Source: Thiomicrorhabdus immobilis (GTDB taxonomy: Bacteria > Pseudomonadota > Gammaproteobacteria > Thiomicrospirales > Thiomicrospiraceae). From it: a DNA stretch of 64,000 bases. Location: positions 1 through 64,000 of the forward strand of contig NZ_AP024202.1 in the NCBI RefSeq assembly GCF_021654855.1, given 5' to 3'. The notes beneath the pieces are model-generated. The model saw only the letters and a list, made by a program, of their open reading frames with translations. It did no database searches and was not told the DNA's origin. Each line of letters begins with the position of its first letter. Position 1 is the stretch's first letter. The position numbers and the translations under genes are program-made. Below are positions 45,962 to 54,376 of this stretch, one piece after another.

Positions 45962-45979
45962 TAAATCTAGCTAGATTTA
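45962..45979. repeat. 18-bp perfect palindrome upstream of cheY
   Basis: TAAATCTAGCTAGATTTA, 80 bp before the cheY start on the minus strand and within an AT-rich 285-bp gap. Related half-sites (TTTAGATGAATCTA, ATAGATTTCATT) lie just before it at 45928-45961. It could be an operator. The rest of the gap to 46117 shows nothing else clear. Confidence 0.35.
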
Positions 45980-46117
45980 TACCATAACACTTAAAAAATT
46001 GAATTTTATATAAAAATTAGCGGAAAAGGGCTACGATTAATTAGGTATTTAATGACATTAAAGGTGGGGAATTTCACAAAGTGGTGATGAAGTAACGATT
46101 GGTGTTTTGTAGGGATG

Positions 46118-46159
46118 ATTACAGAATAAGACCCCATATATTGGGTTTTATTCTGTAAT
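46118..46159 (-). terminator. Long hairpin terminator after the Lys-rich gene
   Basis: About 19 base pairs: outer arms ATTACAGAATAA / TTATTCTGTAAT, inner ACCCCA / TTGGGT with wobble pairs, loop about 4 nt. It sits just past the stop of the minus-strand Lys-rich gene, with few U after it, so it may be a 3'-end stabiliser as much as a terminator. Confidence 0.6.
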
Positions 46160-46167
46160 GAGACGAT

Positions 46168-46368
46168 TTAAGCCGCTTTTTTAACCGCTTTTTTTGCGGC
46201 TACTTTGAGTTTTTTCTTGCTAGAAAGCTCTTTTTTTAGCATCTTTTTAGTGACTTTTTTAATAACCGATTTTGCATCTTTCTTTTTAATGTCTTTTTTA
46301 GCTACCGCTTTTTGAGTTGCTTTAGTTGCCGCTTTTTTGACTAATTTTTTCTTAATTGCTTTTGCCAT
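46168..46368 (-). CDS. Lys/Ala-rich histone H1-like basic peptide
   Basis: 66 aa from the ATG at 46368 (the open frame runs upstream to 46473 but with an unrelated composition). It consists almost wholly of Lys, Ala, Val and Thr (MAKAIKKKLVKKAATKATQK, ending AAKKAVKKAA), resembling the C-terminal tails of eukaryotic H1 and the bacterial AlgP/HctB type. It would be disordered and bind DNA or RNA non-specifically. The codon use is A-rich. No partner gene. Function inferred only from composition. Confidence 0.65.
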   Translation of the reverse strand: MAKAIKKKLVKKAATKATQKAVAKKDIKKKDAKSVIKKVTKKMLKKELSSKKKLKVAAKKAVKKAA

Positions 46369-46529
46369 TTTGAGTACCCAGTTATTATTGATTTGAATTC
46401 TTATAAAGTAATTATTACTAACTAATAGTAATAATATATATCTATAATAACTTTTATCATATTTATATGCCAATCAAATTTACCGATTCTATATAATAAG
46501 CACTTGTTTCTATGTAAATGGACTGTTAG

Positions 46530-46796
46530 ATGACGTTTATTGAATTTAAAAAGCATCTGTTAGATGCTGAGATTTCTTTACCAAAATTTAGCAAATTAAT
46601 TAAGGTAAGTGAAAAGAACCTACAGTCTTATAAAAAGAAAGGCGAGGTTCCTAATCCGATAGCCGTGATTGTGGCCTGTTTTGTGGAAATGAAAAAAGCC
46701 GGTCTAGACTATGCAGACATTGTGGATGGTTTAGAGTTAAAAGCGAAAACCAAAGAGGGTGTGGGTTTTGCCAAAAAGGCAAAAAAACCGGAATAA
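46530..46796 (+). CDS. Small helix-turn-helix protein, unknown
   Basis: 88 aa. The segment SLPKFSKLIKVSEKNLQSYKKKGEVPNPIAV looks like a lambda-repressor/XRE-type helix-turn-helix (residues about 17-45), followed by a helix FVEMKKAGLDYADIV and a Lys-rich tail. This suggests a small DNA-binding protein. It is divergent from the Lys-rich gene and convergent with lrp. No phage genes are nearby. The family is not recognised with certainty. Confidence 0.6.
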   Translation: MTFIEFKKHLLDAEISLPKFSKLIKVSEKNLQSYKKKGEVPNPIAVIVACFVEMKKAGLDYADIVDGLELKAKTKEGVGFAKKAKKPE

Positions 46797-46828
46797 AAGC
46801 AATTTGTGTCAGCAAGTGATGCAGTAAC

Positions 46829-47293
46829 CTAACTGATTGGTATAGCGGTTTTATCAACGACTTTCCTTAATACAAAGCTGGTATGCACACCACTAACTCC
46901 GGTAATTTGGGTGATGTGGTTCAGCAATAAATCTTGATAGGCCTCCAAGTCCTTAACCAGCACCTTCAATTGATAATCCGCGGTTTGCCCGGTTAACAAT
47001 AAACACTCCAAAACATTTGGCATGGATTGAACGGCTTTTTCAAATTCTGAAAAACGTTCTTTGGTGTGTTTGTCCATCGAGATATGGATCAAGGCCATCA
47101 AATCCAATCCCAATCGTTTAGAATCCAATAAGGCTCTGTAGCCGGTGATTACTCCTTGTTCCTCTAAGGCTTTGAAACGTCTTAAACACGCTGAGGGAGA
47201 CAAACCAATCTGATCGGCGATTTCTTGATTGGTCAGACGTCCGTTGCTCTGTAAGGCATTCAATATCGCCTTGTCGTAGTTATCTAATTTCAT
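46829..47293 (-). CDS. Lrp/AsnC-family regulator
   Basis: 154 aa feast/famine regulator. Seen: an N-terminal helix-turn-helix (LDNYDKAILNALQSNGRL, NQEIADQIGLSPSACLRRFKAL) and the RAM ligand-binding domain ending GVSGVHTSFVLRKV. Divergent transcription from leuA (152 bp between starts) and a near-consensus Lrp box 15 bp upstream of its own start point to control of leucine synthesis and of itself. The exact ligand is not known. Confidence 0.9.
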   Translation of the reverse strand: MKLDNYDKAILNALQSNGRLTNQEIADQIGLSPSACLRRFKALEEQGVITGYRALLDSKRLGLDLMALIHISMDKHTKERFSEFEKAVQSMPNVLECLLLTGQTADYQLKVLVKDLEAYQDLLLNHITQITGVSGVHTSFVLRKVVDKTAIPIS

Positions 47294-47307
47294 AAATTCA
47301 CCTTTAT

Positions 47308-47322
47308 TGGAATATTATTCTA
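47308..47322. promoter_or_regulatory. Lrp-type binding site between lrp and leuA
   Basis: TGGAATATTATTCTA matches the E. coli Lrp consensus YAGHAWATTWTDCTR at 14 of 15 positions. It lies 15 bp from the lrp start codon. A TTGACA at 47338-47343 pointing toward leuA may be that gene's -35 box. Confidence 0.5.
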
Positions 47323-47391
47323 ATAATCTATATTAATTTGACAGTTAATACTATTAATTTTTATTTACATAGAATTGTTTGCAATAAAATA

Positions 47392-47403
47392 TACCTGGCC
47401 TGG
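47392..47403. repeat. Variant of the interspersed palindrome upstream of leuA
   Basis: ACCTGGCCTGGT, one base different from ACCAGGCCTGGT, which breaks the perfect dyad. It is the only near copy located between divergent genes, 43 bp before the leuA start. Confidence 0.55.
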
Positions 47404-47445
47404 TAATAAAATAGTCATCATTAACCAGCCTGCAAAGCCGTAGAG

Positions 47446-49116
47446 ATGAAAATGATGAATCCAGCAAAATACCAACGTACCCCAACCCCTCAATTGAGTA
47501 ATCGTCAGTGGCCGAATAACTTTTTGACTAAGGCTCCTATTTGGGTAAGTGTGGATTTGCGTGATGGTAATCAGGCTTTAGCCAATCCAATGACGGTTGA
47601 ACAGAAATTGGCACTTTGGCATCAGTTGATTGCTATGGGCTTTAAAACCATCGAAATCGGTTTCCCTTCAGCTAGCCAGCTTGAATTTGATTTTACCCGC
47701 CGTTTGATTGAGGAAAACTTAATTCCCGATGATGTCACCGTCCAGGTATTGGTGCAAGCTCGTGAACACTTGATTGAGCGTACTTATGAGTCTTTACAGG
47801 GTGTTAAGCAGGCGGTGATCCATGTTTATAACACCACATCCATCGTTCAGCGTGAGAATGTCTTTGAGAAGACTAAAGATGAAATTAAGGCTATGGCGGT
47901 ACAAGGGGCGAAATGGGTTCAAGAATATGCCTTAAAGGCCGCTAAAACAAATCCGCATAGTAAATGGATATTCCAATATTCTCCTGAGAGTTTTTCACAA
48001 ACCGAAACCGATTATGCGGTGGAGGTTTGTCAGGCGGTAATGGATGTATGGCAACCCACTCCTGAAAACAAATGCATTTTGAATTTACCTGCCACGGTCG
48101 AAAGCACTTCACCTAACCGTTTTGCGGATCAGGTGGAGTATTTTATTACCCACCTTAAAAATCGTGAATCGGCATTGATCTCGATTCATACCCATAATGA
48201 TAGAGGCTGTGCGGTTGCCGCGGCCGAGTTGTCTTTATTGGCGGGTGCCGACCGTATCGAAGGCACCTTGTTGGGTAATGGCGAACGTACCGGTAATATG
48301 GATATTGTGACGTTGGCGATGAACCTATACAGTGAAGGCATCGATCCAGAGTTAGACCTATCGCAGCCGAATAAATGGGTGCCTGTGGTCGAAGAGGTGA
48401 CACAAATTCAAACCCATCCTCGTCATCCATGGGTAGGCGATGTGGTTTATACCGCTTATTCAGGAAGTCATCAGGATGCGATACGTAAGTGTTTGTTGAA
48501 GCAAAAACCTGATGCGCCTTGGAATGTGGCTTATCTACCGATTGATCCTAAGGATGTCGGACGTGATTATGAAGCGATTATTCGTGTCAATAGTCAATCA
48601 GGAAAAGCAGGTTCGGCTTTTGTGTTAGCCCAGGAATATGGTTTGAACCTACCAAAATGGGTGCAGCTGGATTTTGCACCGATTGCACAAAATTTAGCTG
48701 AAAAGCAGGGTGGTGTAGTCAGTCATAAGGACTTGTATTCGGCTTTCAGTGAGCAATATTTTTTGACTGAAAACAATATTCAAATCAACCATTATCATTT
48801 GGATAGAGAGGGTGAGATCGAGCATCTTTCCTTAGAGGTGAATGGTGAGATTTGGCAAGGCAGTGGTACAGGGACTTTAAGTGCGTTATGTGATGCTTGG
48901 CACAAACGTACCGGGCACAGTGTCGATGTGATTGACTATGCCGAACATGCTTTGCACACCCTGGATGAAAGCCCAAATGGTGAACAGGGTAAAAACGCTC
49001 AAGCCATGGCTTATGTTTACTTACAACAAGATGACCGCCGCACTGTCGGTGTGGCGATTGCGAGAGATACGGTTTCTGCGATGGTCATGGCCTTGTTGAA
49101 AGGTTTAAACGCATAA
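47446..49116 (+). CDS. leuA: 2-Isopropylmalate synthase (556-aa type)
   Basis: Condenses acetyl-CoA with 2-oxoisovalerate, the first step of leucine synthesis. 556 aa, the length of the long type found in Corynebacterium, Pseudomonas and relatives. Seen: [20 protein letters not shown] with the metal-binding [57 protein letters not shown] (as pieces, with the HTHNDRG metal site and GNGERTGN) and a C-terminal LeuA regulatory domain carrying leucine feedback. A GTAGAG precedes the first of three clustered ATGs. Probably under Lrp control. No leuBCD nearby. Confidence 0.95.
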   Translation: MKMMNPAKYQRTPTPQLSNRQWPNNFLTKAPIWVSVDLRDGNQALANPMTVEQKLALWHQLIAMGFKTIEIGFPSASQLEFDFTRRLIEENLIPDDVTVQVLVQAREHLIERTYESLQGVKQAVIHVYNTTSIVQRENVFEKTKDEIKAMAVQGAKWVQEYALKAAKTNPHSKWIFQYSPESFSQTETDYAVEVCQAVMDVWQPTPENKCILNLPATVESTSPNRFADQVEYFITHLKNRESALISIHTHNDRGCAVAAAELSLLAGADRIEGTLLGNGERTGNMDIVTLAMNLYSEGIDPELDLSQPNKWVPVVEEVTQIQTHPRHPWVGDVVYTAYSGSHQDAIRKCLLKQKPDAPWNVAYLPIDPKDVGRDYEAIIRVNSQSGKAGSAFVLAQEYGLNLPKWVQLDFAPIAQNLAEKQGGVVSHKDLYSAFSEQYFLTENNIQINHYHLDREGEIEHLSLEVNGEIWQGSGTGTLSALCDAWHKRTGHSVDVIDYAEHALHTLDESPNGEQGKNAQAMAYVYLQQDDRRTVGVAIARDTVSAMVMALLKGLNA

Positions 49117-49144
49117 CGTATTTGTCACTTTTCATGTGAAAATC

Positions 49145-49176
49145 AATTAAACTCACCAGGCCTGGTGAGTTTAATT
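49145..49176. repeat. Interspersed palindrome, 32-bp copy after leuA
   Basis: Core ACCAGGCCTGGT at 49155-49166 with arms AATTAAACTC/GAGTTTAATT, so 32 bp are perfectly palindromic. It starts 28 bp after the leuA stop. With the copy at 16005 it is the longest in the window, yet the arm sequences of the two are unrelated. Confidence 0.92.
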
Positions 49177-49243
49177 CTCGCCAAATCCAGCAAATCTTAT
49201 CCTCCTTTTAATTAGGTATATCGTTAACCGATAAGGCTCCATA

Positions 49244-49852
49244 ATGTTATTTGATACCGCTACTATACAACCATCGCAAATTTATCCTCTTTTAGTTGGT
49301 GGAATCATTCCACGTCCGATTGCTTGGGTTAGCACGCAGAATAAGACGGGTTTAACCAATTTAGCGCCTTATTCATTCTTTAGTGTGGCCAGTGTCAATC
49401 CACCTATTTTGACGATTACCAACATAGCTGGTGCAGATCGTTTGGCTAAAGATACCTTGGGTAATTTGTTAAAAACCGGAGAGTGTGTCATCAATATCGT
49501 AGCGATGGATCAGCTTGATGATATGAATCAAAGTTGTGCGGGCTATTCTCCCGAACACAGTGAAATCGATGAAATCGGTATTGAAACGGTTGCCAGTTCT
49601 CATGTTTCCCCGCCAGGAATAAAAGCATCCCCAGTACGTTATGAATGTACCTTGAGAGAGACATTGACGTTATCTGACAAACCCGCAGGCGGGGTGTTGG
49701 TTTTACTTGATGTTGTGGCGATCTATGTGGATGACAAAGTGGTTTTTGATGGGGTGATTCAAGCCGATTTACTTAATACGGTTGGCAAGTTAGGCGGTAA
49801 TGGTTATTGCACTGTAGCTTGCGATATCGAGTTAGAACGTCCAGTTTTGTAG
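49244..49852 (+). CDS. Flavin reductase-like FMN-binding protein
   Basis: 202 aa with a split-barrel flavin fold. Seen: YPLLVGGIIPRPIAWVSTQN, the signature of this flavin-reductase-domain family, LAPYSFFSVASVNPPIL, GNLLKTGECVINIV, and a late RYECTLRETLTL. The substrate is unknown. It lies alone between the leuA palindrome and a parS-like site at 49864. Confidence 0.88.
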   Translation: MLFDTATIQPSQIYPLLVGGIIPRPIAWVSTQNKTGLTNLAPYSFFSVASVNPPILTITNIAGADRLAKDTLGNLLKTGECVINIVAMDQLDDMNQSCAGYSPEHSEIDEIGIETVASSHVSPPGIKASPVRYECTLRETLTLSDKPAGGVLVLLDVVAIYVDDKVVFDGVIQADLLNTVGKLGGNGYCTVACDIELERPVL

Positions 49853-49863
49853 CTTGATTTTTG

Positions 49864-49879
49864 GGTTTCACGTGAAACA
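49864..49879. promoter_or_regulatory. parS-like site after the flavin reductase gene
   Basis: GGTTTCACGTGAAACA, 15 of 16 positions of the parS consensus with only the first base different. Its inner 14 bp are perfectly palindromic. Intergenic. Confidence 0.7.
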
Positions 49880-49881
49880 AA

Positions 49882-49947
49882 AAAACCGCCAGCTAATAAT
49901 ATAGAAGGCGGTTTTCATTACCTTGGTTCCACTATGGAACTAAAGGT
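49882..49947. terminator. Paired hairpins between convergent flavin reductase and rhodanese genes
   Basis: First hairpin AAAACCGCC / GGCGGTTTT (49882-49890 with 49907-49915), loop about 16 nt. Second hairpin ACCTTGGTTCC / GGAACTAAAGGT (49920-49947) with an ACTAT loop. Together they can terminate transcription from both sides. Confidence 0.6.
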
Positions 49948-49958
49948 ATTCAGTACTT

Positions 49959-50546
49959 TTATTTATAGAAATATGCTTTCTTTGGATCGATATGGTAAGA
50001 CCATTGTGCTCCAGAGTTTTTCCATCCGTTCACTAGGCGGAAACCTTTTTTATCACCTTCTTTGGTTTTAGAACCTTCAAAACCATCAGTCATGATGTAG
50101 ACGTTTTTATAGCCATACTGCCATAACATTTTTGCAGCAGGTTGCGCACGTGAAGAACCTGAACGACACATCAATACATAAGTACTGGTCTCATCCGCAC
50201 CTAATTCCGCCGCTTTATCTTCTAGTTCAGAAACAAACTTATCGTTGTTGATTGAACGGTAACGTGGTTTTTTAGCATCCATTTGATCGTATTTGAAGAT
50301 AACAGATGGAATCATGATTTGCGCGGCTTCAGTATTACCAACAAACTGCCACTCTTCTGGAGTACGTACATCCACCAGAATCACTTTAGGGTCTTTTTTC
50401 ATCATTTCGATGGTTTCTTTAGCGTCAACATAAAGCTCTTGAGGAGTGTGTTTTTTAGGGTCTTTTGGTGCAGGTGAAGCATGTGCCACTGAACATGCCA
50501 TCAATGAAGTTAAAGCCGCCGTAGCTAACCATGTGGTTTTTTTCAT
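49959..50546 (-). CDS. Periplasmic rhodanese-domain protein
   Basis: 195 aa from the ATG at 50546, which has GGAG 8 nt upstream. A signal peptide (MKKTTWLATAALTSLMACSV, cleavage after AHA) is followed by one rhodanese domain: VILVDVRTPEEWQFVG, and the active loop VLMCRSGSSRAQPAA with the sulfur-carrying Cys, then FEGSKTKEG. Enzymes of this type move sulfane sulfur; in a sulfur oxidiser a periplasmic role in thiosulfate or polysulfide handling is plausible but inferred. Monocistronic. Confidence 0.88.
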   Translation of the reverse strand: MKKTTWLATAALTSLMACSVAHASPAPKDPKKHTPQELYVDAKETIEMMKKDPKVILVDVRTPEEWQFVGNTEAAQIMIPSVIFKYDQMDAKKPRYRSINNDKFVSELEDKAAELGADETSTYVLMCRSGSSRAQPAAKMLWQYGYKNVYIMTDGFEGSKTKEGDKKGFRLVNGWKNSGAQWSYHIDPKKAYFYK

Positions 50547-50759
50547 TTTTAAATCTCCAATCAATTAAAAATATTACAATCAAACTCGGTATTCTGTATG
50601 AATCATTACTAATATAATTTGTAATTATATGTATGTATATTAAAAAATTATTATATTGGCATATGCTTATTCAATTACTGTCGATTGCCGATATTAATGG
50701 CTTTCTAATGATTATTAGCGGTATGATAAATTTGTGTTTCATTCAATGAAGTTAGCTGT

Positions 50760-52556
50760 ATGTTTTTTAAGAAATTTGTTTTAGTTTTAGGGTTTATCCT
50801 GTTGATTCCTAGTCTGGCTCTGGCTGCTTCTGCGCCTGTTCAAAACTTAGATTGGTTTACTATGGTGATGTGGTTAACTGGCGGTTTAGCACTTTTTTTA
50901 TATGGCATGGAGCAGTTAATCAAGGGATTGATGGTGGTTGCAGGTGACCAGATGAAAACCCTTTTGGCTAAACTTACTACCAATAGGGTCATGGGGGCTA
51001 TCACTGGTGCGGGGGTTACTGCGGTAATCCAATCGTCATCGGTAACCAGTGTGTTGACAGTGGGGTTTGTATCCGCAGGTTTAATGAGTCTTAGCCAAGC
51101 TGCGGGCGTGATTATGGGAGCAAATTTAGGTACTACCGTTACCGCGCAGGTCATTGCATTTAAAGTGACTAATTTTGCCCTACTGATGGTTTCCGTTGGA
51201 TTCGCCATTCAGTTTTTCTCTAAATACAACAGAAAAATTGCCCTTGGCCGGGTCATCATGGGATTGGGTTTAATCTTTTTTGGTATGAATGTGATGAGTG
51301 ATGGGATGGCCCCGTTACGTGATTACCAACCGTTTTTAGAACTGATGACACAAATGCAAAACCCACTATTAGGGATATTGGTGGGGTTGTTTTTCACCGC
51401 TCTGGTACAGTCGTCTTCAGCAACCATAGGTATCATCATCGTGATGGCGAGTAACGGGTTTTTAACCCTGCCGGCAGGTATTGCTTTGGCGATGGGAGCT
51501 AATATCGGCACTACGGTAACGGCCTTGTTATCCACTATCGGTAAATCTAGAGAAGCCAAAAGAACGGGCTTTATCCACCTCCAATTCAATATCTTTGGGG
51601 TTCTGGTTTTTCTGCCATTTATTCCTGAACTTGCCCAGTTCGCAACCTATATCTCAAGTCATGATTTAGTGCAAAATCATCGAGATATGGCTTATTTGGC
51701 TGCCAATACCCCTCGTGAAATCGCTAATGCAAACACTATATTCAACCTGATTTGTCTGTTGATATTTTTACCGTTCATCCCAGCCTTTCTATGGCTTGCG
51801 CATCGTTTTGTACCCATAATCGATGAGGAGAAAAGTTCATCAGATTTCAATCCAGAGTTCTTGGATCATACTTTCCTTGCCACCCCGTTTATGGCAATGA
51901 ACGCGGTGCAACTTGAACTTGGACGTTACCAAAAGAAACATGCTCTCTTTTATAAACGGGTGGTAAACCTGATTCAGCAACCCAATATTGATAAGCTTGC
52001 CAAGGAAGATTTGAATATCCAGCATTTCAGGTCTTATCAGAGAAAAATATTGGCTTATCTCGGTGGGTTGGGTCAAACCGAACTGACATTTGCCGAGCAA
52101 AACAAATATATAGAATTGATGAACGTGGTCAACAATCTAGAGTCAATGCTGGAAGCGCTTGAGTTCAACATTTTCAGCGTGTTGCATATGATGGTGCAAG
52201 GTGACCATAAACCGAGTGAAACCATGGTTCAGTTGGTTGGCCAGCTTTCAAACGAAGTGGGCAAATCGATTGATAACGCCATTTTAAGTGTCGCCAATGA
52301 AGACGATGAATTGGCGATGTCGGTGATAGCCATCAAGCCCACTATCGATGCTCTGATTCAAGACGCTTTGAAACATCAAGTTAAAAGGTTTCAAGCCACT
52401 GATGAACGTTTGACGATTTTTAGATATGAGATGCAGTTGATTGATGGGTTCAAACAATTACACACTTTGGCAAAAAGAATTTCACGTTTGGCTTTGGCCA
52501 ATAAAGAGTTGAAACAAACGACATCGGTCAATGCTGATTCTCAACATGTTGATTGA
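50760..52556 (+). CDS. Na+/phosphate cotransporter (NptA-like) with PhoU-like tail
   Basis: 598 aa. After a leader (MFFKKFVLVLGFILLIPSLA), two inverted transport repeats each with the QSSS motif: AVIQSSSVTSVLTVGF and ALVQSSSATIGIIIVMAS, together with MGANLGTTVTAQ and MGANIGTTVTALL. From about residue 360 on, a long helical region resembles a PhoU-type domain (NIQHFRSYQRKILAYLGG, VNNLESMLEALEFNIF). Transports phosphate or a related anion with Na+. It adjoins the arsenic genes, and arsenate is a phosphate mimic, but there is no sign of co-transcription. Confidence 0.92.
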   Translation: MFFKKFVLVLGFILLIPSLALAASAPVQNLDWFTMVMWLTGGLALFLYGMEQLIKGLMVVAGDQMKTLLAKLTTNRVMGAITGAGVTAVIQSSSVTSVLTVGFVSAGLMSLSQAAGVIMGANLGTTVTAQVIAFKVTNFALLMVSVGFAIQFFSKYNRKIALGRVIMGLGLIFFGMNVMSDGMAPLRDYQPFLELMTQMQNPLLGILVGLFFTALVQSSSATIGIIIVMASNGFLTLPAGIALAMGANIGTTVTALLSTIGKSREAKRTGFIHLQFNIFGVLVFLPFIPELAQFATYISSHDLVQNHRDMAYLAANTPREIANANTIFNLICLLIFLPFIPAFLWLAHRFVPIIDEEKSSSDFNPEFLDHTFLATPFMAMNAVQLELGRYQKKHALFYKRVVNLIQQPNIDKLAKEDLNIQHFRSYQRKILAYLGGLGQTELTFAEQNKYIELMNVVNNLESMLEALEFNIFSVLHMMVQGDHKPSETMVQLVGQLSNEVGKSIDNAILSVANEDDELAMSVIAIKPTIDALIQDALKHQVKRFQATDERLTIFRYEMQLIDGFKQLHTLAKRISRLALANKELKQTTSVNADSQHVD

Positions 52557-52793
52557 TGTAAAACCTCGTGATGATAATCTAATCTCTAATGTGCCAATTT
52601 TTTGCGATTCAAAAAAAATCGATAATTGCTTAAAAAATAGGCTTTCAAAAAATGTCCTATAAGCGGTTTTCTCAAACAAGGTAATGCAATGAATAGGGTT
52701 TTTGTCTGAAAACCCCATGTCGAGCTTTATTTTAAGGATTTTTATATTTTTTGTGGTTTGTAAATGCAAACCAAACTTTTTTAGGTTATTTAC

Positions 52794-52809
52794 AGTTTCA
52801 CGTGAAACC
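52794..52809. promoter_or_regulatory. parS-like site before arsR
   Basis: AGTTTCACGTGAAACC, 14 of 16 parS positions with a perfect 14-bp palindromic core. It lies 3 bp beyond the arsR stop. The preceding 237 bp after the Na/Pi gene show no gene. Confidence 0.6.
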
Positions 52810-52812
52810 TGT

Positions 52813-53157
52813 TCAGTTTTTGATCACGCAACTGTTATTGTCTTTCTCAAAACGCTGTTTATCCATTTCGATTTCTGGTGTCTTTTCCAGAATCGGCTTT
52901 AATTGATTTAAATCCAATATATTTATATTGTCCTGCTTCAATGCGTAGTGCATCCAAACCCCGTCTCTCCAAGAATCAACAAGTCCAGAATTTTTCAAAT
53001 ACGCTAGGTGTCTAGAAACGGTGCTTTGACTCAACCCTAGGGTTGTAACCAGTTCGCAGACACATAATGAGTCTTTTTGTAAAAGCAGGTAAAGGATTCG
53101 TAGCCGAATAGGATCCGATAATGCTTTGAATGTTTGGCTTATGTTTTCAATGGTCAT
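52813..53157 (-). CDS. arsR: ArsR-family metalloid-responsive repressor
   Basis: 114 aa winged-helix repressor. Seen: FKALSDPIRLRILYLLL, the metalloid-binding LCVCELV (Cys-x-Cys) in the alpha-3 position used by arsenite-sensing ArsR proteins, and the recognition helix SQSTVSRHLAYLKNSGLV. A further Cys lies near the C-terminus (NNSCVI). It is divergent from the permease gene; an inverted repeat at 53222 between them is a likely operator. Arsenite or antimonite probably releases it from DNA. Confidence 0.9.
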   Translation of the reverse strand: MTIENISQTFKALSDPIRLRILYLLLQKDSLCVCELVTTLGLSQSTVSRHLAYLKNSGLVDSWRDGVWMHYALKQDNINILDLNQLKPILEKTPEIEMDKQRFEKDNNSCVIKN

Positions 53158-53221
53158 ATTTAGAGACTCTATTAATTCTTTCCAGAAAGTTTAATTTAAC
53201 ACAAATTTCATATAAATGTGT

Positions 53222-53241
53222 ATATCCGTCTATGCGGATAT
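53222..53241. promoter_or_regulatory. Likely ArsR operator
   Basis: Inverted repeat ATATCCG-6 nt-CGGATAT in the 131 bp between arsR and the divergent permease gene, within an AT-rich promoter region. Size and position fit an ArsR/SmtB dimer site controlling both genes. Confidence 0.55.
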
Positions 53242-53288
53242 GTTATATTTATATCCAATTATATACAAAATGGTATCAGGTGGTGTTC

Positions 53289-54260
53289 ATGTTTGATTGG
53301 TTTGATGCATTGGGTAATTGGGTCGCTTTCCAGTTGTTGGGGTTGGGGAGTGAGTCACAGCTTGGGTTGGCTGTGCAGTTTTTTATTATGGATACCGCCA
53401 AAATATTCTTTTTATTGGTTGCCGTCATCTATTTAATGGGGTTGTTGAGAGCTTATGTTTCAACTGAACGTGTGCGTCAGTTGGTTGCTGGTCGTCCTAA
53501 GTGGCAGGCACGTTCATTGGCTATTACATTAGGCAGCGTGACTCCTTTTTGCTCATGTTCATCTGTTCCACTATTCATTGGTTTTGTGGAGGCTAGAATA
53601 CCTGTTGGAATTACCTTTGCCTTTTTGATTGCCAGCCCAATGATTAATGAAGTCGCAGTTGTCTTATTAATCTCAATTTTAGGTTGGGAAGTGGCTTTGC
53701 TTTATGTTTTAGCAGGCCTGGTTGTTGCGTATGTGGGGTCGATAATCATTGAATGGTTTAAGCCGGAACGCTGGGTTGAATCCTATGTTTGGGATATCAA
53801 AATGCGTCAACAACAAGAAGAAATGGCCCATGCTGGTGGTTTTAATCAACGTCACGACTTTGCTTGGAATGAAGTTAAAGTAATCGTTAAGCGCATTTGG
53901 CACTGGGTATTTATTGGTATCGCATTAGGTGCGGTTTTTCACGGTTATGTTCCTGAGGAGTGGGTTACCGCTTATTTAAGTGATGCAACCGACTGGTGGA
54001 GTGTGCCAGCAGCGGTGTTGATGGGTGTGCCACTCTATTCCAATGCGATTGGTGTTATCCCGTTTATTGAGGCGATGATTAATAAAGGTGTACCCATTGG
54101 TACAAGTTTGGCATTAATGATGAGTATTGCTGCACTTTCCTTGCCTGAGTTGCTCATTTTACGCAAGGTCATAAAATGGCAAGCCTTAGCTGTATTTGTT
54201 GGAGTGCTCACTGTGGCGTTTATTTCGGTTGGTTATTTATTCAACTATTTATTTTCTTAG
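53289..54260 (+). CDS. ArsP-like permease
   Basis: 323 aa from the ATG at 53289 (AGGTGGTG just upstream; the frame continues upstream without another good start). About eight to ten hydrophobic segments. The motif TPFCSCSSVPLFIGF matches the Cys motif of the DUF318/ArsP permease family, which exports trivalent organoarsenicals, and LIASPMINEVAVVLL and GVPLYSNAIGVIPF are further family marks. First gene of the arsenic run on the plus strand. A homologue exporting another metalloid cannot be excluded. Confidence 0.85.
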   Translation: MFDWFDALGNWVAFQLLGLGSESQLGLAVQFFIMDTAKIFFLLVAVIYLMGLLRAYVSTERVRQLVAGRPKWQARSLAITLGSVTPFCSCSSVPLFIGFVEARIPVGITFAFLIASPMINEVAVVLLISILGWEVALLYVLAGLVVAYVGSIIIEWFKPERWVESYVWDIKMRQQQEEMAHAGGFNQRHDFAWNEVKVIVKRIWHWVFIGIALGAVFHGYVPEEWVTAYLSDATDWWSVPAAVLMGVPLYSNAIGVIPFIEAMINKGVPIGTSLALMMSIAALSLPELLILRKVIKWQALAVFVGVLTVAFISVGYLFNYLFS

Positions 54261-54269
54261 TAGGTAAAA

Positions 54270-54374
54270 ATGGATCTTAAAGTGTTTCAACAAATTTTAT
54301 ATGCTCAGCCGGAACAAACTGTGTTGAGATTAATCTCATATAAAGAACTCAACTTAATTAACAAAAGGAAGTAA
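54270..54374 (+). CDS. Possible 34-aa small ORF, unknown
   Basis: ATG at 54270 with AGGT five bases before it, opening 34 codons (MDLKVFQQILYAQPEQTVLR and so on) that end two bases before the next gene's start codon. The spacing and ribosome site make translation plausible, but the sequence matches nothing I know and could be a gene remnant. It contains the palindrome TGAGATTAATCTCA (54325-54338). Confidence 0.3.
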   Translation: MDLKVFQQILYAQPEQTVLRLISYKELNLINKRK

Positions 54375-54376
54375 AA

